Origin: Prorocentrum cordatum
Taxonomy: Eukaryota > Sar > Dinophyceae > Prorocentrales > Prorocentraceae
Assembly (NCBI GenBank): GCA_963575745.1
Contig: CAUYUJ010018314.1
Coordinates: 118,533-182,532, forward strand
DNA length: 64,000 nucleotides
Direction of reading: 5' to 3'
The position numbers and the translations under genes are program-made. Below, in pieces: positions 10,865 to 21,420 of the stretch (position 1 is its first letter; each line of letters opens with the position of its first letter). The notes beneath the pieces were generated by a model. It was not told the origin of the DNA. It saw nothing but the letters and a program-made list of their open reading frames with translations, and did no database searches.

Positions 10865-10885
10865 TGGTAGCCATTTTGGATCAAG
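10865..10885 (+). other. Relic dinoflagellate spliced-leader sequence at LINE 5' end
   Basis: Reading GTAGCCATTTTGGATCAAG at 10867-10885, this matches the known 3' 19 nt of DinoSL at 18 of 19 positions (one C-to-A change), or 18 of 21 when the first two Cs are included. It is followed directly by ATG at 10886. Genes and retroposons reverse-transcribed from trans-spliced mRNA keep such relics, so it marks the 5' end of a retroposed transcript. Confidence 0.8.
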
Positions 10886-11262
10886 ATGGCACGCCATCGC
10901 GAGCGCAGCGTGGATACCGCTAGTCCGCGGCTAGTCCCCAGAGCTTTGCAGTCACACCTTGGGGCGAGCTGCCGTCCATTCCTGCTCTTTGTTCTGGCGT
11001 TGAGGGCCGCCCTCCATCTGGCTTCGTGCTTTGTGCCGAGCATCCATATTGCCTCGTGCCTAGCGCCGGGCATCCATATCGCCTCGTCGAGCCCCGCTCC
11101 GAGCTTCCATACCACCTCGTCGAGCGTTGCTCCGAGCCTCCAGTTCGCGCTGCCGTTTTTCGCCCATAGCAACCAACCGACCGACATCGCCATCCCTGTG
11201 CCGCACGCTATCGCTCCTCAAGCACGCTCAGGTATCGCATCGGGCCTGGTTCGTAGCGTCTT

Positions 11263-12834
11263 GTGGGACACTCAAGCTTTCCACGTGGTGCCCAGTCAGT
11301 TAGCATCATGGCGGCGTCATCGCGCAGCTCAAGCTCACAGGCTCGTTCGGCATCTCGCAGTTTCCCGTTTCCGCAAGCCTCGCGTCGTCGTCACCAAAGG
11401 GATTCTGTGACCAAGCCGACCATCGCGATCGTGACCAAAACGCCCCCCGTCATCGACACCGCGGTGATGCTGCTCGGGGACCTCCCGCCCGTCGTGTTGA
11501 CCCTGCTCCAGCCGCTCGTTCATCTGGCAAATCGGCGCCCCGATCGCTCTGCTCACGCCGCTGGGAGACTGGCATCCGTTGGCCCGTCTGGCAACGGCTC
11601 CCAATACCCTCTCCATGGACAAGACCCATGGCATCATGCAGCCGCTCTCGACAAGTTCCATGGCCACGACACGGGCGAGCTCGCGGCCGACCTGGCAAAC
11701 TTCTCCACGTTCCCTTCGCAGGAGCCACCTCAGGGTTTTGCTCGACCAGTTCGACATGGGCCACCAGACAGTCAGTGTCTTCCGCGACGTGGTCATGCTA
11801 CCGCAGGCGTACCGCCATCAGAGCCGTCGCCTCTGGGCCTGATTTCCTCCGCGTTGCTCACGACGCAGAAGTCGTTCACCCCGCGCGCGCCTCCAGGTCC
11901 TCCTGAAGTTCGTCTCCCAGTCATCGATCCAGCTCTCGACGCCGCTCTCCATCAGCTCTGCGTGATCAAGGCGCACGCGCCGCCAGTGCCTATCAAGCCC
12001 AGGCCAAGGCGCTCCTCAACGAGTCCCGAGAGAGCTTCCGCCAGCTTCAGGCACAGCAAGTTGTCGCTATAGAGCGCCGCGCCGACACTCTCCACGACGT
12101 CGTCGCACGCACGCGCCGAGGGCAATGTCGCCGGGCAGCTGGGCACCAGCGCATGTGGCAGCATATCGACCAGATTCGCGACGCCCTTGCGCTCGCGGGG
12201 GCGCGGTTTCCCATCGCTGACCTCGCCGGGCTCTCCGAGTGGGGCCGCGCCCCCGACGCGACCCTCTTCGCCATCGGCTGCCGGCGCCTCATCGCTCCTG
12301 ACGTCCTGCTCAACGATCTCCAGGAGTGGATCGCATCAGCCAACTTGCCGTGCGATGCTGTCGCATTGCACGGGGGCGACCCCGCCGGGCGCTCCATCCT
12401 ACGGGTCAAGGGTGACAGCGCCATTGCCATTCTTCGCGCCGTCGCTCTCAATCGTGACTTACGGGACCCAGCTGGCAAGTGGAAACGTTTTCGACTGCGC
12501 GGACACCACTGGCGCCCGCGTCGACATCTACCTCGACCCCGACAAGCCACCGCAGCAGATCCGCACCGAGATTCAATGCAAGAAGCTCCACCAGCTCCTC
12601 CAGCAGCGCTGCCCCGACGTATCCTGGAGGGCCATCCGCTCTACAGGCGAGATCCACAGCAAAACCGTGGCCATTGTCCGCTTCGGGGTCGAGGGCCAAG
12701 CCGACCCGGCCATCCTCGAGTGGGGCGAGAACGCGCTCGAGCACGACGCCTTCAGCGACCTCGACCGTGGCGGCGTCTTCACCTCGTTCCAGGCCCTCTT
12801 CGCGGACAAAGCTTCTGCCTCGTGGTGGGTCTAA
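11263..12834 (+). pseudogene. LINE N-terminal region (ORF1-like part)
   Basis: The reading switches frame at about 11900-11975, where a charged segment rich in Gln, Ala and Arg begins. This continues in frame through ATG 12153 to about 12480, then another frame carries a segment with YLDPDKPPQQIR to the stop at 12834. That pattern, a coiled-coil followed by a compact alpha/beta segment before the endonuclease, resembles N-terminal parts of other dinoflagellate LINE polyproteins as I remember them; no formal comparison was possible. At least two frameshifts make it non-functional. The part before 11900 is Ser/Pro-rich and uncertain. Confidence 0.45.
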
Positions 12835-13044
12835 CTTCCTCTTGTCGCCACTGCTGGCGCCCGAGAGCATCGTCGCCAGTGCCTTCCTCACTTGGAGCGC
12901 CGGGGCTTTGATGTGCTCGGAGCGGGAGCGTAGCCGTCTCGTGCAGGCCGCTCTGTCGAAGTTTTTGAGGCCTTACTGCCTCGTCCTGCTCCAGGTGGTC
13001 CTAGGCTCGGAGGCCCTGCGCCGCTCCTGGGTCGACGTGCTGCC

Positions 13045-13785
13045 TTGCCCGTGCAGGCTCTTCTTCTCCGAGTTTGTGGCCCGCGGTGCTGGCGACGCGC
13101 GCCGCGGCTCAGGCGGGGGCGCGCCGCTCGCCTCGCGCGCGCGCGGCCCGAGCGGCTCCAGCCGTCCCAGCTCGCGTTCTTCAGCCGCGACGAGATCGTC
13201 AAGGGCTGGGTCCAGAACGTCACCATCATCAACGCGGTCACGCGCAACTCAGTCGTCATCATGAACGCCCAGTATCTTGAGATTGATGCCCGAGGTCGCT
13301 GCCGCGTTCATGTGGCTTGGCACCAGCTCCGCGTCTGGACAGGGGCCGACGACCAGCGCCGTTCCTTCTTCGCCATGGGCGGCGTCGACGCTGCTAGCCG
13401 CCCGCCGCTCAGCTCCCTGCGGCCGCTGCCACAACGCGCTTGTCCCGCTCTTGATTTTAAGGCGCGCCAGCAGCAGCCTTGCTGGAAGGGCCCCTGCGAC
13501 TTGATGTTTGCCGTCGAGTCCGACCCCCCGCCCCGCTTCTTCAAATCCGACTTCTCTGCGTCTGCCATCGACCGCATGTTCATCGCCGTGCCGTCGCGCT
13601 CGATGCCCAAGATCAGGTCCACCACCGAGTTCGGCGCCAAGTACCTCTCGCTTTCAGACGCCCGCATCGCGCTCGCGAGCTCGCCCGAGTTTGCCCTCGA
13701 GTCTACCGCGCTGCTCTGCGACTACGAGGAAGTGCAGCGCTCCCTGGCTCAGCCAGCCGTCCAGCTCCCACTCGGCGCGCAGGGG
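13045..13785 (+). pseudogene. LINE endonuclease-like remnant (APE-type)
   Basis: A frame open from 13045 contains a segment around IVKGWVQNVTIINA and later SASAIDRMFIAVP, followed by LSDARIALAS. In APE-type LINE endonucleases the C-terminal part normally ends with a Ser-Asp-His motif. Here the equivalent position reads Ser-Asp-Ala, so the catalytic His is apparently lost. Assignment rests on the order of motifs between the N-terminal region and the reverse transcriptase, and on the IDR(I/L/M)-type strand. Moderate to low confidence. Confidence 0.45.
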
Positions 13786-14037
13786 GATTTCGGGCCCGAG
13801 AAACTCCATCGGCTCCTTCGCCCCTCGTCGCGCAGGGCTCTCCTGTGGGCCCCGTGGAAGTGCAGCCCCCGTGGGAATCGAGATCGCCGACCCTCTGGGC
13901 CCTGCTGGGCTTGCAAGAGAGAGCTGCTCAATGTTTGCTGCCCTTCGCAAGTATTAGCAGACTGCCTTGATGCGCAAGTGCGTCGTCGAATCGATGGACA
14001 AGCAGTGCGTCGACGGGCTGATGCCGTGGGGCCCCGC

Positions 14038-14900
14038 CTCTGACATCGGCGAGCCGACGAGGAGCCAGCTCCGCGCCCTCCTGTCTCGCGCCTCACCATC
14101 AGCTCCTGGCCCCGACTTGGCCGCCGCTCCATGATCGTTTTGCGCGTGAATCGTCCCTGGACATACTGGGGGATCTCTTGGTCCACCTCTGCTCCAACAA
14201 AGTCGTTCCCTGCGCCCTCAATGGCCCTGACTTCGCGTTCTCCCCGGAGGGCGACCACCCCGCTGGCGAGCTGTCGACGGGCAGAGCGCCAGGAGACGCG
14301 CGCTCCTTCTCCCCGAAGAACGCAGACTTCAAGGCTACCGTTGGGGCCGCCGATTTCCTCTTCGAAGCCGCTGTGCCAGAGCGGACTCGACTCGTGCAGC
14401 AAGGCTCCGTTAGTGGTCGCAATCTCACCAAGCACGTCGTGCGCATCGCTGCCGAGCGCTTCGGGGTCACCGGCGGTCTCCTCAGCCTCGCCCGCTACCT
14501 GTGCTCCGCCCCGAACGGCTGCGTCGAGGTTGGGGGGGGGGGGGGGCGTGCCGCGTCGCGTTCGTGTTCGAGTCTGGCGTGGCGCAAGGTTGTTCTGTGG
14601 GGGTCGGCTTGGGCCAGCGCGTGGGGCCCGTTCGCCCCCCCCCCCCCCCCCCCCCCATCGCTTCTTTCGTCGAGAATGCCGACGGCGCGCCCGACATCGG
14701 CAGGGGCTACTTGGGATGCTGCGCTGACAGCGCGGGCCTGCTCGCTATCTCGTTCTGCACGCTGCGCAGCGCCTCTGAGCCATTCGCCGCAACTAATGGG
14801 CATGCGCCCCTCTCTCACGAGCTGCGCGCATGTGTGCATGTCCCGCTCGGGGCACCTTTCACTCCTGCCACCTCAGCCCAAACGAAAGCTCTCCTAGCTG
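14038..14900 (+). pseudogene. LINE reverse transcriptase, decayed
   Basis: Motifs are recognisable but spread over frames: SAPGPD near 14095 (start of the RT core), a segment with APGDARSFSPKNADFK and QQGSVSGRNLTKHVV (14285-14450; the usual GFVxGR reads GSVSGR), SGVAQGCS near 14571 (motif usually SGVRQGCPLS), and a CCADSAG-like remnant near 14720 where the catalytic A/YADD should be. A G-run at 14530-14546 and a C-run at 14635-14656 interrupt the frame. The missing second catalytic Asp and the frameshifts mean it is dead. Confidence 0.65.
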
Positions 14901-15015
14901 CTCCTGGTCCCGCCTGAGGGGGCTTTTCGGTGTCGGGGCGAGCCGAGTGCCTTGGGCCCCCCCCTGGACCGTCGGCCCCCCTGGCGTCGCATCGGCTCGC
15001 CCCAGGGCAAAAGCG

Positions 15016-16160
15016 GTGGCGGTCAGGCAACCTCTTCAATTTAGTTTAGAGTTGCAGCGATGCAACAGTGCGCCTTTACAACACCTCTGTCCTGTCCACG
15101 TTCAGAGGCGTCGCCCAGACCTTTCTGCTGGGCCCGAAGACTGCGTGCCGAGAGCAATTTAGTCTTCACCTGGTGCTCAGCCTGCCGCCGAACTCTGTCT
15201 GCAAAGTATACCTAATTGCCGCTGCGGAGTGGAGTCCGCCGCTTGTCCCTCGTTCTGCCCAAGTCCCCGCCCCCGCCGCGGCAAGTCGCTCGGCCTCTAT
15301 CACGATGCGCGGCGATGGGGGCCCCTCCCGCGCCCGCCTTCATGGCGCTCTGCGGGGCTCCCTCCTGCTGGGAAGTGCCCGTGCCCATCGTGTTGTTCTG
15401 CCGCGCGTTGTTGCGTGGTCAGTGTGTCGCCCCGTTTCCTGCTGCGGCCGTGGCCGCCGTGGGCCGCGCTGCCGCGCGGGGCGTTCGTGAGTCCGCTGCC
15501 GCCGTGCCGCCTCGCTGCCCGAAATGCAGAGGCGGCCGCGCGTGCGCTCTTGCGTGCCTCATTTTCCTCGCCATCCTCTGTCTCTCTTCTGAAACGCCTC
15601 GCATCGTGGGGCACGCGGCAGCTACCGCCGCTTCCTGAGCTCACCAGGCGCTGGTCCGATCTCTCCGAAGCCATCGCAGAGGTCCGACCCAGCCGGCGTT
15701 GGGCGGTCATCAAAACGTGCAGCGGCGGTTGGACCACCACCCGCCGCATGCTTGTGCGCGCCCCGAAACCACGCGTGTTCGGGTGCCCGAGTGCACCATA
15801 TTTGTTTCCCTGCTACGTCTCCTGCTCAGTCCTTTCGAGCTTCCTCTGGTCCCTCGATTCCCCCCCGCTCCTCAGCACAGTTACATCAGGGGGCCTGGGC
15901 CCCGCAGTAGCGTGCCCGTCCGAGCCCGAGCGCGACCTCGTTGCGCCAGTCGGTTCGCAGGGTTGCGTTCGCCTCTCTCTCGTGTTTCACAACGTATACG
16001 CAGTTAGCAGCGCCTTCGCCAGCATACTTCGCTGAAGCGCCGGCTGCAGCCAAAGTACCCTTGCGACGATGAGTTCCGTGCAGCAGGTTCGCGCGGATAT
16101 GCCCTCTTCTCGCGTCGTGCCCGCTTGCCCTCGTCTCGTCCTCTTCAGGCTACCTTGACT
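15016..16160 (+). pseudogene. LINE C-terminal region
   Basis: After the reverse transcriptase, a reading around RLYNTSVLSTFRGVAQ (15068 onward) resembles the thumb/connection segment that follows the RT core in dinoflagellate LINEs. Further open pieces continue to about 16150 with KYPCDDEFRAAG-type sequence. The frame changes several times. No zinc finger or RNase H was found. The exact 3' end is not visible. Confidence 0.4.
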
Positions 16161-16369
16161 CCTTCTCGTCCTCTTCCTCCTCTTTCCTCGTCCTCCTCCT
16201 CCTCCTCCCCCTCCTCTTCCTCCTCTTCCTCCTCTTCCTCCTCTTCCTCCTCGTCCCTCCTCTCTCCTCTCTGCCCTCTCCTCCTCCTCCTCCTCCTCCC
16301 CCTCCTCCTCCTCCATCCCCCCTCCTCCTCCTCCTCCTCCTCCTCCTCCTCCTCCTCCTCCTCCCCCTC
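16160..16369. repeat. (CCT)n microsatellite, target of the Copia insertion
   Basis: CCT/CTTCCT repeats run up to the left LTR. The same kind of repeat resumes right of the right LTR, so the retrotransposon split one microsatellite. Confidence 0.9.
16365..16369. other. Target-site duplication, left copy
   Basis: CCCTC directly precedes the left LTR and is repeated at 24816-24820 after the right LTR, the 5-bp duplication expected for a Copia integrase. Confidence 0.85.
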
Positions 16370-16762
16370 TGTCAGTGGAGCGTGTTGTCCACGGATCTCA
16401 GCCTTTCGCTTCGAGATGTCCTCGCAATACTTGATGATGTATATCTTGATATACGGTGGGGTTACAGCTCGGTAGAGCTCTTATATTCCCAACTCCAATC
16501 AAATGATGTCAACACGAGAGAGACAGCGAGAAGCAATCTTATTCCAAACAATCCAGGCGTACGTGTGCGGTCCCCCTGAGCTTCGGACCGAGTTTCTTGA
16601 AACTCACCAGACTGGCTCCAGTCTGGCTTCGCGCCAGAATGGCTGCGGACAGGCGGCCTAGGCAGGGGTGCACAGGGCTCTCACTGGGGCTCCCTGGGCT
16701 CACATACTCACAGAGGGTTGTCTCTACCTTCTCAAAGCATCGAACTTCGAACGAGACTGACA
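16370..16762 (-). repeat. 3' LTR (element direction)
   Basis: Starts TGTCAGT and ends ACTGACA, a perfect 7-bp inverted terminal repeat with the canonical TG...CA ends. 386 of 393 positions match the other LTR. Confidence 0.95.
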
Positions 16763-16859
16763 TGCCCCGAACCGTCTGTGAAATCCTCGCCTGTCTGTCC
16801 ACATAGCTCAGAGGGTTTATTATGCCTAACTTGACCTGGTACAGTGAACTTTCGCCTCG
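16763..16859 (-). other. 3' untranslated region and weak polypurine tract
   Basis: Between the RNase H stop and the 3' LTR. The last bases before the LTR on the minus strand include GGTTCGGGGCA, a poor polypurine tract; no better one is adjacent. Confidence 0.4.
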
Positions 16860-17657
16860 TCATTGAGGCGCCGCATCTTGCATCATCTGCTGTCGCAGTC
16901 CAGGGTGACGAAAGTCACTCACAATGTCCAGGTCATTGTCCTCGATCTCCATGTAGTCAGGGAAGAGCTGCCACGCATCATCTGCATCCACTGCAAAGCC
17001 CGTCTCGAGCGTGTCCAAACCCTTATGTTTCCGATGCTTCTCGGGGATGAAGTTGGAATCGTAGATCAGCTTCCAGGTACCTCGTTGCTGCCAGAGGTTG
17101 TAGCTCGCCCGGGCCTTCTCCGCGTTCTTCGTCATGCAGTCGCTGAGCTGGGCGCCACCACTATGACACCAACGTAGGGATGTCGCCGTAGCCGCCATAC
17201 CTCTCTTCAGGGCCAAGGCCTCCAGCGCGCTCCTCTTGTCCTTCATGCCCATCGCGCTGCTCTCCGACCTGTCCAGCGCGTCAAACACTCCACGGCAGTC
17301 TAGTACTAGCGCTCCTGGAATGCGAGCACATCCTTGTGCCCACTGCTTCAGAGGCATTGGACCAATGAGGATCTCGCTCAGCAAGAGGCGGCAGAACTCC
17401 AGCTCTTCTTGAGCTTCGCTGGCTGCTTGAACTTCCGCTGCGCTTGAGCTTCGACATACCCTGGGCAACTTTGCTGATGCCCATGAGATCAGTGAAATCG
17501 GCGCCTCCTTATTCTGCAGCAGCGCCTGGTCCGTCATAAAGATCAAAAAGCCTCCTTGCGAGGATCCATCTCTGCGTGCATTCCACGCTGCGTCCGAATA
17601 CCCCACCAGACACGGATTAATGTGCTTCTCCATGATCAGCTCCTTGACCGCTTCCAC
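16860..17657 (-). pseudogene. Copia RNase H
   Basis: The reading contains VGYSDAAWNARRDGSSQGG, then SLISWASAKLPRVCRSSSAAE and ALVLDCRGVFDAL, the typical Copia RNase H pattern with Asp, Glu and Asp catalytic positions (SDAAW, SAAE, LDCRGV). It ends at a stop at 16860 after a C-terminal tail of about 70 residues. It overlaps the reverse-transcriptase frame end by about 40 bp in another frame, so a frameshift near 17640 separates the two. The domain itself looks intact. Confidence 0.85.
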
Positions 17658-18555
17658 TCATCGCTCTCCTGACCAGCTTGTTCGCCTGCATCAGGGTGTT
17701 GATCGTCGCCGTGTTCGTGTAGGCTAGTAGCAAGGACAGCTCGGCGCTGATGAGTGGAACGCCTTGAGTGGATAGCCACATCAGTTGTCCAAGAACTGCT
17801 CGTAGATGAGAAGCCTCTCCCGGTGTCACTCCAGCTTCTGGATCCTTCCCACGTTGAGTGGATATGTCGAGCTCCTTCAGCTCCTGCGCGTAGTCGACCA
17901 TGTTCAGATGGATGCGACCCCAGCTCTTAGTACGACCATCGTATTCTTGCCGAATCCGAGTCCCACACTGAACGAAGTCTTGCGTCTCCCAGCTGCCCCA
18001 CTCGTAGGCGCCATGTAGTTCTTGAAGTGCGTCTATTGCGGCATGAGAGGCATTGTTGATCGCAATCATGAAGTCGTCCACGTGTGCGACTGCAATGCCG
18101 ACGAGACGGCCTTCGGAATCTCTTAAGCACCAGAGGCGCGGCTCCGTCGCTGACTCGACCCAACCGAGTTTCTCCATGTCTTTGCGCACTCTGGTCCACC
18201 ACCTTCTCGGAGCGTTCACCAAGCCATAGACGGCCTTCTTCAGCTTGATGCACTGATGATGTTCAAGTCGCAAGGCTTCTCGAAGTTCTTTGACGGGTTC
18301 CGCTAGAACGTTCCGATCTTCTTCTCCTAGATCTCCTTGAAGGAAGGCGGCCTTCACATCGCCCTTGAACACCTGGAATCCCATCGAAGCTGAGACTCCC
18401 AAAAACATCTGTCGCGCTCTACGGCTGCACGTAGGGGATGCCGTCTTGATCTGTCCCAAGCTCGGATCAGTGTAGCCAAGAACCACCAGGCGTGCCTTGA
18501 GGTCGCCCGTCTCCTTCTTGGTGATGACCCAGCGCATCTTCATTAACGCTCAGGG
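17617..18555 (-). pseudogene. Copia reverse transcriptase
   Basis: The reading starts with MKMRWVITKKETGDLKARLV, then GDVKAAFLQGDL (first catalytic Asp in the DVKxAFL motif), KAVYGLVNAPRRWW (primer-grip side) and VAHVDDFMIAI, which carries the VDD form of the catalytic motif. A stop and frame change at 18550-18543 separate it from the upstream linker, and another frame change at the 3' end leads into RNase H. Catalytic residues are all present, so the domain decayed only at its edges. Confidence 0.9.
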
Positions 18556-19527
18556 ATGTACACCAGCGCGACTGGCCGCTTCACATGCGCGATACTTCAA
18601 GAACGACTTGATATCGTTTTCCTTGGCGAACGGCAGCTGCTTCTCCTCCTCCGGTGTGAGATCCTTCAGCTTGACCTCAACCTTGTTCTGCTTCACCAAG
18701 GCTGCCAGCATTCTCTCTGGATTCTTCTCCAGCTGGCCCAGGTCCTTCTCGTCTATCGTGAAGCCCACCAGTACTGCGAGCCCTGCTTTGTCCTCCGTGG
18801 AATATCCGACGAGGTCTTCCTGCTTCGCCTTCTGTGAGTACTCCCAGGGTGACCTCCATTCCGGAGAGACTTCTTCGCCAGGATCTGTGCGTCCCAGATC
18901 GGCCATGTAGATGTCAGGCGCCTTCGCCTTCGGCGTTTCCATGTAGGTCACGAAGTCGGCGCGATGTCTCTTCAGGTCTCTGTCATCAGGAGGTTCAACA
19001 CTCGCTTCCCGCTTGTTGATACCCTCTGGAGGTGGCTCGTTGTCCCAGGGAACTTCGGTTTGAGGTCTGTCAGCAGGTCGGTCATGTCCTCCTCCTGGCT
19101 CTTCGGGAACTTCTGCTGGTTCTCCTGGTAGATCTTCATCTTCGTGATCCGGTCCATGTTCGTCGCCTGCCTCAGAGAAGAGGTGATCTCCGTGGTCACG
19201 AGGTGGTTCTCGGTGTTGATCTCCTCCCGGTCCATCTTCACCTTCGGGAATGTCATGCCATTCATCTGGTCCTGGTTGGTCGGCTAGGTCATCGAACGAG
19301 CCCTTCGTAAGGTCACGCACTAGCTTCTGGAACTGGTCTGAGCTGCCTGCCGAAATACTCTCCAGCGTCTGCTCCGCCTTCGTGACGGTGCGCAGGTGTG
19401 CTGCTGCTGCTCGTACCAGTCGATCACCATCCACAAGCCAGACGACTCCGCGACGTTCTGCTACTCCGTTCTTGACCTCGCGCTCTTGCATCAGCACCGT
19501 AGCTGGACCATGGAAACGTCCAGACAT
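18550..19527 (-). pseudogene. Copia integrase C-terminal domain and linker
   Basis: Begins with SGRFHGPATVL and later GVVWLVDGDRLVRAAAAHLR, a pattern that follows the integrase core in dinoflagellate Copia elements and probably corresponds to the C-terminal DNA-binding fold. About 200 acidic, low-complexity residues (Asp, Glu, Pro) follow, and a charged helical end leads into the reverse transcriptase. A frame change near 19530-19620 separates it from the core. Confidence 0.7.
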
Positions 19528-19619
19528 GCCCTGCTTCGTCTTGTGGCTGGTACCCTTGGCGCTCCTCCAGTAGTGTGCCTTTTCGCCAGGCTCCCAGACC
19601 TTAAACGGTCGCGTCTTGG

Positions 19620-20260
19620 CTAGCAGCGCTCTTTCGTCTTCTCGGACAGGTAGTGTTCTACACAGGCTTTATACGCAGTCCGCTTGTTCAGCACGAGCTT
19701 CTCAAATTGATCCTCCTTCACCTCTGCGCTGAGAGTGGAGGGATTCTCCTCATCTTGTAGACCATGTCCAGCCGGAGTGCGACCCATGAGGAGCATAAGT
19801 GGACTGTAGCCGTTGTGCCTCATCAGGTCGTTGTTAGCGGCGCATGCCCACGTGAAGATCTCCTGCGGCTCGATGTCGTCCGGAACTTCCCAGGCCATCC
19901 GAGTCGCAATCTCCTTGATCGTCTCTATGCACCTCTCGACCACGCCCATGCGCCAATGAGCTTCTCCAGGTTCTGGTCGCCATTCAATTCCATGACCTGA
20001 TAGCCACGCGCGATGTTCCGCTTGTCGAAAACAACCTTCAGGATCTGATCTCAGAACTTCTGGTTTGCCGTAGTGCTGGATCCAGCTCTTCAGGACCGTC
20101 TCCTTCATCTCCTTAGCTGTGGTGTTGCCGCAGTTCTTATCCATTTCCTCCTTGTTGAGTACGTGGCACGTAGTGAAGCGACTTCCGTAGTCTGCACACA
20201 GGGTGCCTCTGATATGATACGCCCTCCGAGGATCGCATCCTAGCTCTTTCCCAGGCGTCG
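19620..20260 (-). pseudogene. Copia integrase core
   Basis: Read on the minus strand, GCDPRRAYHIRG carries the first Asp and ADYGSRFTTCHVL the following strand. LRSDPEGCF carries the second Asp and HWRMGVVERCIE the Glu, with exactly 35 residues between Asp and Glu (D-X35-E), diagnostic for retroviral/Copia integrases. Upstream (about 20280-20400) the HHCC zinc-binding part is degraded: LCKHYECPSRK keeps one Cys of the expected C-x2-C, and the His pair is not visible. A stop lies just before it. The core ends at 19620. Confidence 0.85.
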
Positions 20261-20384
20261 GAACTGAAGGCTCTGAGCTCGCGATTGGACGAAGTTGAAA
20301 ACGTTGAGCGGCCTTGCGCGACGGGCATTCGTAGTGCTTGCACAGATCGACCAGCTTCTTGTCGGCCTGCCGAGTCTTGAGTCG

Positions 20385-21420
20385 TCAAGCTGCAGTGTCC
20401 GAAGTTGGGAAGCGGTAGACGTAGGTTGCCCAGCCAGCGTTGATCTTCAGGTAGTCCGTCACTCGCTGCTGGTTCCTGAGGTCCAGGTTCTCCTTCCCCT
20501 TCTGTGGGTGCTGCGGCTGGTTCGAGAGTAGGTCGTTTGGGTTGTCCTTGCTGCCCGTCATCTTCAGGAGACCGTTTACCCCGGATCCGACGTCGTATAT
20601 GCTCACGAACTGTAAAGACCCCGTCGTCTTTCGCATTGACTTTCTTGACCAGATACGAGAGGGCTTCGTCGGACGTTATCTTCTTCATGAAGTGCTTCGC
20701 TATCTTCTTGCACATGTTCACGGGATAGTTCGCCGTTAGCGCCACACGAGTCCCTCCTTCGATCGGTAGATGAACATGTAGGTCTTGACATCGACGTCCA
20801 ACCTCCTTCTCGAACATCTCATCAGTTGTCGCTATGTACCACTCCTTCTTTAGCAGCACGTCTTCCGTCTCATCGCGCATATCGTACATGCACCCGTGGA
20901 TAGTGCATCCATGCAGCTCCTGCTTGAGGCTCTTGAAGTTGCCTGTCCATGATCTGCATCTCCCTGTCTGCTCCAGGTAGATGTCACAGAATCCAGCCTC
21001 TCGAAGTTGTGTGATCGCCCACGCCATGTTGCGCTGGATCTTTCGAGTTTTGATCAGCTTCTTCTGCGCTTCTTCGGTCATGGGGTTCAGGTTCTGCAGA
21101 GGGCTCTCCGCTCCACAAGGAGGTGAGAACCAGACCTTCCGTGGCCTTTTCTCCATCAGCACCTGGACCAGCTTCATAGCTCCTCCTCTCGTCGTGAAAT
21201 CGTAGCCGTTCCAGTTACTGAATCGTTCAGCTCGTCCTCCTGCCTCTTGCACGGCCTTCGTCAATCTCGAGTCCGAGACGCATGCCACTTCCGCCAGATC
21301 CAGGCGTCCATATCGTTCTGCAGCTTCCCATGCTTCACCCGGTAGAGCTCCCAACGCGGTGGCCGCGATCAGAAGCGTATTGACCATCGAGTTCTTCAAA
21401 CGAGGTGGAAGTCTCCTGCT
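20385..21420 (-). pseudogene. Copia polyprotein insert: methyltransferase-like PPC domain
   Basis: The minus-strand reading contains LDLAEVACVSDSRLTKAV, then PRKVWFSPPCGAESPLQNLN and about 55 residues later GFCDIYLEQTGR. The SPPC word with the following Asn-containing strand resembles motif IV of C5-cytosine methyltransferases, and the second word may stand for the ENV-like motif VI. Related segments occur between Gag-protease and integrase in dinoflagellate Copia elements; cytosine methyltransferases captured by LTR elements have been reported for dinoflagellates. The SAM-binding motif I is not obvious, so activity is doubtful. The frame changes at about 20600. Confidence 0.6.

Larger units (their letters stand above)
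10865..16160 (+). mobile_element. Degenerate LINE (non-LTR) retrotransposon
   Basis: About 5.3 kb with the order expected for a dinoflagellate LINE: relic spliced leader, an N-terminal region with a coiled-coil and nucleic-acid-binding-like segment, an endonuclease-like remnant, a LINE reverse-transcriptase core, then a C-terminal extension. Frames shift repeatedly and homopolymer C/G runs interrupt the reverse transcriptase, so it is inactive. No target duplication was found; the 3' end fades into a CCT microsatellite at about 16160. It lies immediately left of the Copia element but is independent of it. Confidence 0.7.
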
